DNA from: Lobosporangium transversale
Taxonomy: Eukaryota > Mortierellomycota > Mortierellomycetes > Mortierellales > Mortierellaceae
Assembly (NCBI RefSeq): GCF_002105155.1
Contig: NW_019029029.1
Span: 240,854 to 304,853 of the forward strand
DNA: 64,000 nt
Direction of reading: 5' to 3'
Shown here: piece by piece, positions 34,508 through 45,400 of the stretch
Position numbering within the stretch: position 1 is the first letter of the stretch
Layout: each line of letters opens with the position of its first letter
Translations under genes and position numbers: made by a program
Notes under the pieces: generated by a model
What the model was told of the DNA's origin: nothing
Seen by the model: only the letters and a program-made list of their open reading frames with translations
Database searches by the model: none

Positions 34508-37453
34508 ATAAAAAACCAAGTACTATCAGCTGTATAGACTTTTAACTTAATGGAGATTGGCTTTTGCTTTGGTGAAATAGTTAATTACCTATCGTCGAAA
34601 GAAGTGTTTTGAAGTACTTAGGACGCGTCTAACTGGGCGTAAAGACAGCTGTTATTGCAAAAGACGTATTACATCTGTTTCTAAGCATTTGGAGCTCCGT
34701 TGATGGTCACAAGGCCTGACTATACTCAATAAATTTACTTTACAATGGCAGCCAGGAGAGAGGGCCTACGGCCATCGCGAGACTAGATCTATATGTATTT
34801 GGGGTTGTTGTTGCTATTAACCTACAGAGGGTTATGCCGTACAGGATGGAACAAGAGCGGAAAAACCTTAATGTACAGATGCAAATCACTTTTACACCTT
34901 TTAAAAAGGTTGTCCAAACTGGAATAAGTCAACCATCTTTTTCAAAACAAGTCGTTATCTATGTGCGTCTCGATAGTGTACTATCTATTTTCCTGAGAAC
35001 TGGACTAAGTGTGGCCTAGTAATTATGACAATGTACATGTTACACGTCCTTCAACACCCTCCAATATCTCTCAATAACCCTTCATCTTTTTGCTACCTTT
35101 CTGAGAAGAAGAGCAATGTTTATTCTAATAGTGAGGCTGTGATAGTATATTATAATCTCAAATGGATGGTAGGATAATAGATGTATTTGAGCCATGTCTC
35201 CTCTGCTCTTACTGCAAAGTCGATTTCTTTTTTTTTTCTTTTAAATCACGGATGTTGATGAATTGAAAGCAACCCTTCTTTTGAGGAAAAAGCATTTCGC
35301 TCAAACCAACTGCAACATTACAGTTAGACTCCATGCAGGTTCAAGAAGTCAACCCCACGCGTCAGCTGCTGTCCACGCCCTCGCTTGAACGGACTATAGC
35401 CCAAAAAAGGAAAATCTGATTAGAAAGAAAAAAAAAAAAAAAATAACTGTCAAAAAGATTATGTTTGTTTGTTTAAAGTGTGTCCTACAAACACTAACAC
35501 TAGGCTTTGCATTCCCTCTAATTAGTCCAGTAATCCTGCTACTTGTGCGATGGCGACACGTTAGTTGTACATGTGCAAGTACACGGTGTATAAATAAAAA
35601 TGTACACATTGGCATTGAATCCAAGCGCCTTATCAAATCACTCTCTTCTTTCTTTCTTGTCAAGTCCGAAAGTGATGGTGAGGTTTTAGATTTTTTATTT
35701 TTATTTTTTTTAAAAAAAAAAAAAGATCTTAACGCTGACAATGACTTATTGTCAACTCTTATGCTTGAAGGTAAAAATGTCTTATTCTATTGCGAGTCTT
35801 AATGATCATTCGCATTTCCGATACATCCGTTGATATTCATTCATGTTAGGAAAAAAAGGCAGTCTAGGATGCTTTGTGCCAGCGCAGTTAAAAGGAGTTT
35901 AGATGTTTATATTTATTTATTATTAATGAATCAGTGACCCTGTCAAAAAAAAAAAAGAAATGGCGGATTTGGCCTGGGGAGAATCTGATAAGCCGCCAAT
36001 TGAAACCGAAATTCAATTGACTCAATTAATACAAATTTGTGTATATTATAGTTAGCATAGTTTTCAATTGCCGCATTATCAGATCCGAGTCAGGATGACA
36101 AAAAAAAATGTTTGCCTCTCAAAGACATCATTGGGTGGAATAAGTTACAGTACTCTATTACAGATTTTGAATTATCCGGCTTATATGTGCAACGTGTACT
36201 CGAGGATTCACTACGATACCTCTTTTCATTACTGCACCTTTACAACTCTTAATCTTTAAATTCATCATCGATATCCAGCGTAATCTCTCATCTCGGCTTT
36301 TTTTTTTTTTTTTTTTTTTTTTTTTCCTTCTCGGAATATCGCTCCACTTATGACTCGCTTGCTCCGAGATGACACCCTGAAAGATGCTCACATGAAAGAG
36401 AATGGAATAAAAAATAGGCGAAAGACCTGATCCAAAAGAGTTTCCGGGCTAGAAAAACTTTATGTTGTGCATATTGTGCATATAAAAATAAAATACCGTT
36501 CGCTAATTTAAAAAACGGTTTATTTGAATAGAGAAGGCGTGTTTCTCCGGTTTCCATGCAAATAAAAAAAAAAAAAAAAAAAAGAAACAGCCGAGAGCAT
36601 AATTTCCTTCGCATCCTCATGCTACAGGGGCTCGTCCTTGGTTCAGTTGATTGGCTTACTTCATTCCCATTTGTACAGTTTACGTTCTAACAATGAAGAG
36701 AGTCCGAGAGTAGACCGGACGTATTCACCTTCCGTGTTCTTGATACCACTGATAGCTCTTTATTATTTGTTACTCTCAATCTCGGGGAAACTGAAGAGAT
36801 ATGTATTGCCTCTTAGACATAAAGCGGCTCAGACCGAAGAAAAGGGAAATAAGATACCGAGACCTTTTTTTGTCATAGCTGATTTTTCTAGGTATGGACC
36901 AAATAAACCAAGGCCGAGATTGAGACCGAGAAATGGTTATGAATATGATGATTGGCACTTCAGAAGAAAGAAGAACCTCTCAGACTGTGGGTTAGTAAGT
37001 AACAGAGCGAGAGCACAGTAAGAGTCCAATTGATGCCTTTGTGGCTCATAGCAATGTGAAGTGACTTTGGCTGGACAGAGTCGGATGAGTAAGTGAGATG
37101 ACAGAGAAAGGAGCCATCAAAAGTGGGCCGATGAACGAAATGAATGAGCGTGGCTTTGGATCTGATAAGAATTTTTTTTTTTTTTTTTTTTTTAATGTCT
37201 GTCCTCGCTCCTATTTTATTTTTTTGTTCTCGACTTCCTCTCTGCTCCACTCCGGCTTTACTCACTTCTTACATTACGAATCTCAACATCACGAATCTCA
37301 TTTCTCCCAATTCCTTCTCATCGCCGCTACACCAGACTTACAAAGCCAGACAAAGAGTAGAAAAGTCTATTATAACGCCTTTCTGCCTACATTTCCAATA
37401 TCACTTTTTACTCCCCCAAGTCCAAAATAAACTAAAAAAATCAGGAATAGAAT
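32168..37453. other. Gene-poor stretch, no well-supported gene
   Basis: About 5.3 kb of AT-rich sequence with several T/A runs (33457-33482, 34478-34506, 36298-36325, 37170-37193). It contains a solitary arm of the 31882 element at 33353-33390 and a possible coding remnant at 33951-34290, listed separately. The open frame at 36638-37021 has no ATG and no motif. The last 250 bp are the CT-rich promoter of the zinc-cluster gene. Confidence 0.5.
33951..34290 (+). pseudogene. Possible gene fragment, Ala/Thr/Val-rich
   Basis: From an AG at 33950-33952 a frame reads GTQQVTTASTVSTAVAAPIV followed by GVRAATLSADTPNNDAAVPM, with the GC-rich third positions of real coding sequence, then turns AT-rich. 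It resembles part of a surface or repeat-rich protein exon, with no start and no neighbours. I cannot name a family. Confidence 0.25.
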
Positions 37454-39235
37454 ATGTCGACTTCAACGCTCCAGTTGTTGCCGACTACAGCAACAGAGAT
37501 TGCTCAGCTAGATCCTGCTGCTCTTGCCTCCATCCCCGGTGTTGCCTATGATCTCAAACGCCTCAAAGTATACTCATCCTGTCTGCGCTGCAGAGCCAAA
37601 AAAGTAAAGTGCGATCGCAAGGAGCCCTGCTCCCGATGCGAGAAGCACAATGTCGAATGTTCTTACCGTGAGCTTGCCAGCGTTCAGCTCGATATCCGTC
37701 AATTTCAAAGACACCTCAACAATCCAAAGATCCGTAAAGATGGAGCCGGCATCATCACCTCCACAGCAACACCCATCATCACACTACCCTCAGGCGACAC
37801 TGCCGTCCTATCCCCATCCACTACTGCCGCCGCCACACTGATTGCTGCAGTAAAAGCGACTGCTCAATCTTCTACCAATTTCACAGGTAGTGATAACAGC
37901 ACCAAGAGAACTCACACTGACAGAAAATTGGCAAAGAGCCCAGCCACATCCACTTCTGCTTCTACGCCAACTTCTCCCATCGAAGTCACTGGCTTTGATA
38001 GCAATAGCAGCACCGATACGGAATCAGATACGCCAACGCGTGCTCGTCCCGGCAAGAGCGCTGCCATGGCACGTGCTAAGGTTACCAAGCTCCCTCGCCG
38101 CAAACTCGCCTCGTCAGCCTCTTCCATGGCCGCCAAGAAAATCTTACTTGAACCCCACGCTCAACCTCAGAATGAAGAAGAGAATGACGATGATGATGAA
38201 GAAGAAGAGGAGGAGATTGAGCGCCTGGTTCTGAGAGATGACAATGACCCAGGTCCCTACTACTCCTACACACAGACACAGACTGATGTCCATATGTCGT
38301 CAGAAAGTGAGACGGAGGATGCCAACGCTGATGTCCCCATCTGGCGCGCTCGAGCAGTAGGTAAACACAAGCAGACAGTGCATGAACAAGCTATGGCTGA
38401 GACCTTTGGTCTAGCCGCTTATCTCAAGGCTAAAGAGATGGAGTCTGGCTTGGCTGGTCAAACCATCGACTATGAACTGGAGTTGGAACGTGCCTTGGCC
38501 AAGCGCTTGCCCACTTCTTTTTCACGCCCAGACCGCTCATTGTCTCGCGCACGCAAGTATGCTCAAGCAGGTTACAATCCTTCGCTTCCCTATTCTCGTC
38601 CATCTTACTGTCAGCTTTCGGCTTCAAGTGCCACAGCACATCTTCCTCCCGCAGCTCACTGTTGCTGCCAGATTGCTGCAAAGCAAGGTCTAGCGCCTGG
38701 TACCTGCTACTTTGGGAACGTCCGCCGTGAAAGCACTGTCTATGAAGAATCATCTATGTCGCCTCCTCCTCAAAGTATCAACTACGAGAAAGGAGAGACA
38801 ACTCGTATCGCCTATTCACCATCGTACCAGCCCTCGTACACTCCCAAGGACGAGCCTGCCGCTATAACAGCTACCACTAGTACCACTGTTAAGAAAGAAT
38901 GGTTCGCAGCTCCTTCCGTGCGCAAGCTCGACATCAGTGCCGCTTGTTCTGCATCGTCATCCCCACTGTCTTCTCCAAGGGTCGAACTTGCGCCTATCTA
39001 CCTACCAAAACTGCCTGCACATCACCCTAATACGCCTTCCTCATCTGATCTTTCAAGGTTCCAGATTGGACGCGAGGGAGATAAAGATAAGCCGCCGATG
39101 GAGATCGCGTGCAAGTACAACGAGCCCAATGTCGACGCCTGGGATATGATTGAGCAGCCTCTTTCAAGGCCCCCCTCAATACCAACGACAAAACGTCGCT
39201 CTGTAAAGATGGAGGTGGACTGGATCCTCTCTTAA
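37454..39235 (+). CDS. Zn(II)2Cys6 zinc-cluster transcription factor
   Basis: This single-exon gene of 593 residues has an N-terminal binuclear zinc cluster at residues 43-69 with spacing C-x2-C-x6-C-x5-C-x2-C-x6-C (starting CLRCRAKKVKC). This is the GAL4-type DNA-binding domain, found almost only in fungi. The rest is Ser/Thr/Pro-rich, with an acidic run at about residues 238-256 (NEEENDDDDEEEEEEIE) that could act as an activation region, and Cys/His-containing AHCCCQIA later. I see no fungal-specific middle homology domain. Target genes cannot be told. The ATG at 37454 follows a long CT-rich leader. Confidence 0.88.
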   Translation: MSTSTLQLLPTTATEIAQLDPAALASIPGVAYDLKRLKVYSSCLRCRAKKVKCDRKEPCSRCEKHNVECSYRELASVQLDIRQFQRHLNNPKIRKDGAGIITSTATPIITLPSGDTAVLSPSTTAAATLIAAVKATAQSSTNFTGSDNSTKRTHTDRKLAKSPATSTSASTPTSPIEVTGFDSNSSTDTESDTPTRARPGKSAAMARAKVTKLPRRKLASSASSMAAKKILLEPHAQPQNEEENDDDDEEEEEEIERLVLRDDNDPGPYYSYTQTQTDVHMSSESETEDANADVPIWRARAVGKHKQTVHEQAMAETFGLAAYLKAKEMESGLAGQTIDYELELERALAKRLPTSFSRPDRSLSRARKYAQAGYNPSLPYSRPSYCQLSASSATAHLPPAAHCCCQIAAKQGLAPGTCYFGNVRRESTVYEESSMSPPPQSINYEKGETTRIAYSPSYQPSYTPKDEPAAITATTSTTVKKEWFAAPSVRKLDISAACSASSSPLSSPRVELAPIYLPKLPAHHPNTPSSSDLSRFQIGREGDKDKPPMEIACKYNEPNVDAWDMIEQPLSRPPSIPTTKRRSVKMEVDWILS

Positions 39236-39527
39236 AGAATTAAAAACCATCTCCCAATAGTACATAGCTCATTCATATAGTCAATAAGTCCGTAATTTCT
39301 TAGTATTCGTTATATTGCATAGTCATACCTCATAGCATTTCTGCAAATACAAAGTCTAGAAAAAAAAAAAAAAGAAAGAAGAAAAACTAAAGGAATGCCT
39401 ATGGATAAGCTGAGCTACAACAGCTTGGTTTAATTCACATTGGTGGGGGGCTCTTTGGCTTTTTTGGATTATGTCGTGAGGAGGTAAATATTAATCCAGC
39501 TGCTGAACGTTCACTCTGCCTTAACAT

Positions 39528-39562
<35 letters not shown>

Positions 39563-40577
39563 TGCTGCAGGGTTTTCTTGTGGGTTGTCAAGTGTATTTT
39601 TCATAAATAAGACCTACATTTTGCAGGACCATAATGGTTGCCACAAACAGCTTTTCGCTCCATTTTCATCCAACAGTATGCTCATTGGCACTGGCTACTC
39701 CTTATTAACCCAGTTCAAGTTCCTTTTTCCTTGTAAGCGCTCTTGTAGATGCTTCACGAGTCGTTCATCAGCTTACCTTTTTGCCTTTCTAATCTCTCGT
39801 TGTCTGCATGTTCAGCACCACATACAACGGACGCGACAAACTCGGTTTGGATAAAGAAGCGATAGTTCTAGTTTACATGGGGTTTAGAGTAGGTAACATA
39901 CCATGCGGTTTATTGTCTCTTGATGAGGTAACATCTCTTTCACTTCTTATTCTCTCTCACACACACCCGTTTTCTGCAGCTATCTCTGGTATTATTGTAG
40001 AAAGAGCGCAAAGGACGCTTGTTATGGACAAGATCCAGGGTCGGTTGGCATTGCATGTCATCAAGGCCATTGATTGGCCTCTTTATATGTATTTGAACTG
40101 CTTAGGGGTTTTTTTTTTTTTTTTTTTTTTTTTCGATCCACTGTGAGGCGATTGCTAGAGCACGCAGTATCAGGCTCTTGGACCCACAGATCTGACAACC
40201 ATTTTCACAAGTGAAAGAGAAATAAAAAAAATACTGTTCTCAAGAATGGCCAGGCGGTACACTAAGGAACGCGGTACGGATGCATCAGATAGGCAAAGAC
40301 ACAGATGCGATGCTGGGAAGAAGTTGGTTAAAGATACTAAAGTCTTTAAAGTCTTTAATTTTACTCAATGGCATAACGATGTGCAAGTACAAGGAGTTGT
40401 ATATTATTAGTATAGGATAGTGTTGCCTCGCCTCACCTATTGATATTTAGCAGAGTAAAGAAAGGGAAACAAGACTCCAAGAGGAAGATGGAAAAGAAAA
40501 TCGATGATTATTACTACTACTATTATTATTATTATTATTATTGTTAACGAGGACCCACGAGGTCGCTCGCCATCGTA
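39236..40577. other. Intergenic region with retroposed remnants
   Basis: No supported gene. An open frame at 39808-40146 has no recognised motif. T/A runs lie at 39530-39559 and 40110-40133. At 40543-40575 an older copy of the retroposed body seen at 29737 and 40597 occurs (GACCCACGAGGTCG), here tailed by an ATT microsatellite (40518-40542) instead of pure T. Confidence 0.5.
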
Positions 40578-40596
40578 CTGCTTCGTCTTATTGAAC

Positions 40597-40662
40597 TTTT
40601 TTTTTTTTTTTTTTTTTTTTTGATAACTGGGACCCACGAGGTCGTGAGGATTTATTGGAAAG
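40597..40662 (-). mobile_element. Tiny poly(A)-tailed retroposed fragment, copy 2
   Basis: A 66-bp insertion: on the minus strand a body with AATAAATCCT, CCTCGTGGGTCC and GTTATCA, then about 25 A. It is flanked by a 19-bp direct repeat, CTGCTTCGTCTTATTGAAC at 40578-40596 and the same with one G for A at 40663-40681. Same family and almost same length as the insertion at 29737-29803. Confidence 0.8.
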
Positions 40663-40851
40663 CTGCTTCGTCTTATTGAGCTATTCTCCTGGGTATATAC
40701 TACAACTAATACACCCCTTAACCATGTGCACAATGAACATATCACATGATAACGCTAGATTGATCATAGATATAATTACTCATATTCTGCTAAGTCTTCA
40801 ACAGCTTCTGACCAACCAGAGTCCAGACTGCGGTTGGTATCTAGCCCATAA

Positions 40852-40923
40852 GGGGTCTAGCTCAAATGGTAGAGATAAACACACCCACCACAACGAGCGG
40901 GGACCTAGCTCAAATGGTAGAGC
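40852..40923 (+). promoter_or_regulatory. Two tandem tRNA-like A-box units at the LINE 5' end
   Basis: GGGGTCTAGCTCAAATGG at 40852 and GGGGACCTAGCTCAAATGG at 40899 (47-bp period, with AACACACCCACC between) resemble the 5' half of tRNA-Ala and its Pol III A box. No B box or 3' tRNA half follows. LINE copy B carries one mutated unit at 49890-49917. Confidence 0.6.
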
Positions 40924-41150
40924 ACCTTTTCCTTCCGCATTTTTCGCAAACTCTAAATTCCCTGAATAGAGTTCCCCTTCCCTCGTATTATTCCACATTC
41001 CCATCAGTACCCCCCTACAAGTTTTTATACATTTCTACAATGCTTGCACCCCTAGTGCAGCCGGATCCCGGAAAGAATCAGGCACAGCTGGAGATGGTCA
41101 GCGCTTCTCAAGATCCCCAGGGTGATTTTGAGATGGATGCAGAGGCTACA

Positions 41151-41345
41151 TGCAAGCGAAATCACTATAATAATTTTGTGCAACATAGTATTTCGCCCAT
41201 ATTTCTAGAGCATTCCTTGCAACAGGATATTAACTAGTATAAATAGGTCTACTTTTCTATCTAGTTCTGTAGCATAGTTCCCCCTGAATAAAGATACCTT
41301 TATTGCACCCTTAGATCCCCCTAGAACACTACCTTGACTTTTGCA
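41151..41345 (+). repeat. 5' LTR of chromovirus
   Basis: 195 bp, TGCAAGCG...TTTTGCA. A TATA-like TATAAATAGG lies at about 41239 and an AATAAAGA poly(A)-type signal near 41287. Identical by eye to the 3' LTR. Confidence 0.95.
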
Positions 41346-41346
41346 T

Positions 41347-41358
41347 TGGTAGCAAAGG
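41347..41358 (+). promoter_or_regulatory. Primer-binding site for initiator tRNA-Met
   Basis: TGGTAGCAAAGG, one base after the LTR, is the exact complement of the last nine bases of the initiator tRNA-Met at 58454-58525 plus its CCA end (12 of 12). Ty1 and Ty3 of yeast also use this tRNA. Confidence 0.9.
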
Positions 41359-41412
41359 AAACCACGACCACACCCAGAGAACTACAATTACCATTGAATT
41401 TCACCCCTCGCC

Positions 41413-42384
41413 ATGGAACACTTGAATAACGCCCTTTCGTCCATCGATCTTCCTCTGAACATTCGCGAAGCCATAGCTACTGCTTTTAATCAGGCCCTCT
41501 CTACTGCTAAAGCCAACGAAGCCGCTGAGAATGACCTAGCCAGAACCCTCGCCACGGTCCTAAAGCCACAGAAGCCTACGCCTTACGAAGGAGCTATTAA
41601 CGCTGTTGCAGCCTTAAACTTTGTCGACAGCCTGGAGGAGTATTACACTATTGTCACACTCACGCCATCCAAATGGGTTCGATACGCTGTCCTCAGTCTC
41701 AATGGCGAAGCCAAGGCATGGTGGAGAGATTCCGGGTTGAATCTCGATACACCTTGGGCTGACTTCCGTAAAGCATTCCTCCGTCAGTTCACCCCTCCAG
41801 ATTCTGCGAATGCAGCTCGCCGAGCGTTGGATAAACTTCGTCAGGGAAGGATGAGTGTGGCAGAATATACGAGCAAGTTTAGAAGCCACCTACGTCTGGC
41901 TACAAATCTCGACAAAGACTCTGCTTTGCAAAAATACATGCTAGGCCTTGAGCCCGAAACAAGCAAGCAGGTAAGACTTAGACAGCCAGAGACGTTGGAC
42001 GATGCCATTGAGCAGGCGACCATTGTCCACAGTATTCTACATCCCATCGATGCCACCCCTGTATCCGCTACCCCGAACGCCTTATCACCCCATCATGAGA
42101 ATAATTCTGGCCCTACACCAATGGATCTCGATAACATGAGAATGTTGGTTGCCAACCTGTACACCTCTCTCCATCAGCAACGACCAAACAGAAACCACTC
42201 CAAGCCAAGCTCGCTACCCAAGCTCACAGCAGCTGAACGAGAACGTTGCGTTCGTGAGGGGCGTTGTTTCAGATGCCGGAACCGAGGTCATAGAGCCGAA
42301 CAATGCCAACGCACCTCTGTCTTTAATATAGAAAACAATGACCATACGCTTTCTGAGTCGGGAAAAGAGGAGGGCGAGCAGTAA
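41413..42384 (+). CDS. gag: Gag of chromovirus
   Basis: 323 residues. The central part (PTPYEGAINAVAALNFVDSL, then WADFRKAFLRQFTP) matches the retrotransposon Gag capsid domain, and a CCHC zinc knuckle CFRCRNRGHRAEQC lies near the C-terminus. It forms the virus-like particle and packages element RNA. The stop at 42382-42384 lies inside the opening of the pol frame. Confidence 0.93.
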   Translation: MEHLNNALSSIDLPLNIREAIATAFNQALSTAKANEAAENDLARTLATVLKPQKPTPYEGAINAVAALNFVDSLEEYYTIVTLTPSKWVRYAVLSLNGEAKAWWRDSGLNLDTPWADFRKAFLRQFTPPDSANAARRALDKLRQGRMSVAEYTSKFRSHLRLATNLDKDSALQKYMLGLEPETSKQVRLRQPETLDDAIEQATIVHSILHPIDATPVSATPNALSPHHENNSGPTPMDLDNMRMLVANLYTSLHQQRPNRNHSKPSSLPKLTAAERERCVREGRCFRCRNRGHRAEQCQRTSVFNIENNDHTLSESGKEEGEQ

Positions 42385-42406
42385 ACCAGGCCTGCCTCGC
42401 CCCCTC
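42357..42406 (+). promoter_or_regulatory. -1 programmed ribosomal frameshift signal between gag and pol
   Basis: The pol frame opens at 42357 and gag ends at 42384. In this overlap G GGA AAA (42360-42366) is a canonical slippery heptamer in gag phase. GAGGAGGGCGAG at 42367-42378 can pair with CTCGCCCCCTC at 42396-42406, leaving one bulged A. If the lower pairs are open, the inner seven-pair GC-rich stem starts 5 bases after the heptamer. Slipping by -1 here gives an uninterrupted Gag-Pol of about 1,595 residues. Confidence 0.8.
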
Positions 42407-45400
42407 TAGCCCCAGCCTTCAAGCCCTGGATAATAGAGGGCATGGTCAGTTACAGTTGATGACTACAAATAAAAATCCTTTGTGCACAAATATAACATCC
42501 ATGCCCCTTTCTGATCACTCTATTGCTCCCACTGCATCTACTTCCTTACATATACTCTCTAAGTATTCACCTCATCCTGATCCCCATTCCCCTACTCATT
42601 CCTCATTGCTAAAAAACAATCCCCTCTCCGACCCTATTTTCCCCTCCACTGATCCTTTCACTGTTTCCACTTCACTCACTTCCACTCATTCATCTACCCC
42701 TAGTTCATCCAATCGCCACTCCCATTGTCGTAACGAAATTCGCCTTCAATCCTTCAGCCTTACCTATGACAAACATAAAAACTCTCGCCGACTCCTTACT
42801 TTCATTGGAGCAGTGAATGGTCGACCTGCGCGCATTCTTGTAGATGGAGGGGCCGAAGGCAATGTCATAAGTTCCTCTTTCTGCGAGAACACACATGTTC
42901 CGCTAATTGAGGGTAGACCCATTCCTGTCATTCTTCCCAACGGTACCGAGACAATTGCTCAGCACACAGCCACGTTCACCCTCGCCCGCAACGCGTATCA
43001 GGATAAAATCAACGCCATTGTTTATCCTCTATCCAAATACGACCTAATTTTGGGTAAACCATGGCTGACGGATATCAACCCTCGCATCAATTGGCGAACA
43101 AATGATCTGCATTTTGAATACCAAGGTACCCCGGTCTTGTGGCCTTGCACTGGCATCGACAGGAAGCCTAGACAGCGATCTTCCGTCATATCTGCTCTTA
43201 ACTTCCTTACCGTTGCCTCGGAACCTGATGCCTCTGTATTCCTCGCCCAAGTTCGAGTTCCAGTACCTGTCTCTAGCAGTAGTTCTGAACTACCGGACTC
43301 TATCAAGCAAATCGTTCAAGTCGAATTCCCTGATGTCTTTCCTACAACACTTCCCGATGGCCTTCCCCCTGACAGAGGTGATAGCATGCGTATAGAGACT
43401 GACCCTTATGCTGACCCACCTGTCCGACCTGTCATCAGATTGTCGATCGCTGAGCTTGATGAACTGAAGAAGCAGCTAACTGATCTTTTACAAAAAGGAT
43501 TAATCTCACCGAGCACCTCACCATACGGTGCTCCAGTCCTCTTTGTGAAGAAAAAGGATGGCTCGCTTCGAATGTGTGTTGATTATCGGGGCCTGAACAA
43601 GATCACAAAGAAAAACAGGTACCCCTTACCACGGATCGATGAATTGATCGACAGATTCAGAACAGCTAAATGTTTTACCAAGCTGGATCTACTCTCGGGC
43701 TATCATCAAATGCGTCTCCATCCTGATGATAAACACAAGACCGCGTTCCGAACTCGCTATGGCCACTACGAGTTTAACGTCGTACCTTTCGGTCTTACAA
43801 ATGCACCAGCAGCGTTCTCGACTATGATGCGTAACGTACTTGATCCACTTCTTGATAAATGTGTTGTTGTGTATCTCGATGATATTTTAATTTACTCCGA
43901 TAACGAGAAAGATCACTTAGAGCACATCCGACAAGTACTCTCCCTCTTGCGTCAAGCTGGGCTTTATTGTAAATTATCCAAGTGTTCCTTCATGCAGGAA
44001 GAGACTGAGTTCCTAGGCCATGTCATATCCAAGGATGGACTCAAGACGAATGGCGGACTTGTCAAGGCAATAAGGGAATGGCCAGTACCAACAACCCAAC
44101 GACATGTGATGCAATTCCTTGGTTTGACTAATTTTTACCATCAGTACATTTCTCATTACGCTGATATTGCTCTTCCCCTCACACAATTGTTAGGCTGCAA
44201 TAAGGAATTCCACTGGGGAAAATCTCAACAAGACGCCTTTGAGACTTTGAAAAGAGCAGTGAGCTCAGCACCAGTTCTTAGGATATTCGATCCTGCCCTC
44301 TCTACAGCAGTCGAAACAGACGCTTCAGGCTTTGCAACTGGTGCTGTCCTGTTCCAGACGGACCAAAATGGTGAATCACGACCAGTAGCTTTTACTTCAC
44401 GCAAGCTCAACCCAGCGGAACGCAACTATCCTACACACGAACAAGAACTGCTGGCTGTGGTGCATGCTCTGAAGACATGGCGATACTACCTTGATGGTTC
44501 TCACTTTGTCGTTTATACCGACCATGCCACTCTACAACATTTTCCTAGCCAGCCGAACTTGACTCGCAGACAAGCAAGATGGATGGAGTTGCTTCAAGAG
44601 TATGATTTCGTATTCAAGTATAAACCTGGTAAAGATAACGTCGTCCCTGATGCTCTTTCACGAAGACCGGACCTCAAGGACTTGGAGGCTACACCTACTA
44701 CTTTGAACTCCTTGGATATCAATCTAGACCCTGGCATTCGAAAACAACTAGCCAGTTGCTACCTACACGATCCAATTCTAGGTCCCCTCGTGCATCAGTA
44801 TAAGGATGCCTCTACCTCGGATCGTTACTTCGTGGTGGATGGTCTACTCTGGATCAACGCTGGACAAGGCCCTCGCCTCTGCATACCCAAGGACGACGGA
44901 CTCCGTTCACAACTCTTGCATGACGCTCACGACGCTCCTATATCAGGCCACTTGGGATTCGATAAAACGTACAGTAGCATGCGACGAACATATTTTTGGC
45001 CACGCATGGCGAGGGATATAAAAAAATACATTGCTTCCTGTGAGCAATGCCAGCGTAACAAGCCTTCACTAAAGCCTCCTGCAGGGCTTTTCCAACCTTT
45101 GGCAATTCCAAGCCAACGATGGGATACTGTAACAATGGACTTCATTGTCAAGCTTCCGAAGACAGCCAGAGGTTTTGACGCGATTACGGTCTTTGTGGAC
45201 AAACTGTCCAAGCAAGTTCATTTCTGCGCTAGCCGAACTACCGACACTGCCTCTGATGTTGCACGACTCTTTTTCGACAATGTTTTTAGACTGCACGGCA
45301 TGCCTCGGACAATTGTGTCAGACAGAGATTCACGTTTCACCGGCAAGTTCTGGACAACGTTGATGAAGCTCATGGGCACCAAACTTAACATGTCTACTGC

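Noticed and set aside
36638-37021. 127-codon plus-strand frame
   Set aside because: Has no ATG, no splice-supported start and no motif.
39808-40146. 112-codon frame considered as a PEX11-like remnant (GRDKLG)
   Set aside because: Only a few residues resemble the family and the rest does not follow it.
40899-40960. Complete tRNA-Ala gene
   Set aside because: Only the 5' half is present; no anticodon stem, T arm or acceptor 3' strand can be folded.
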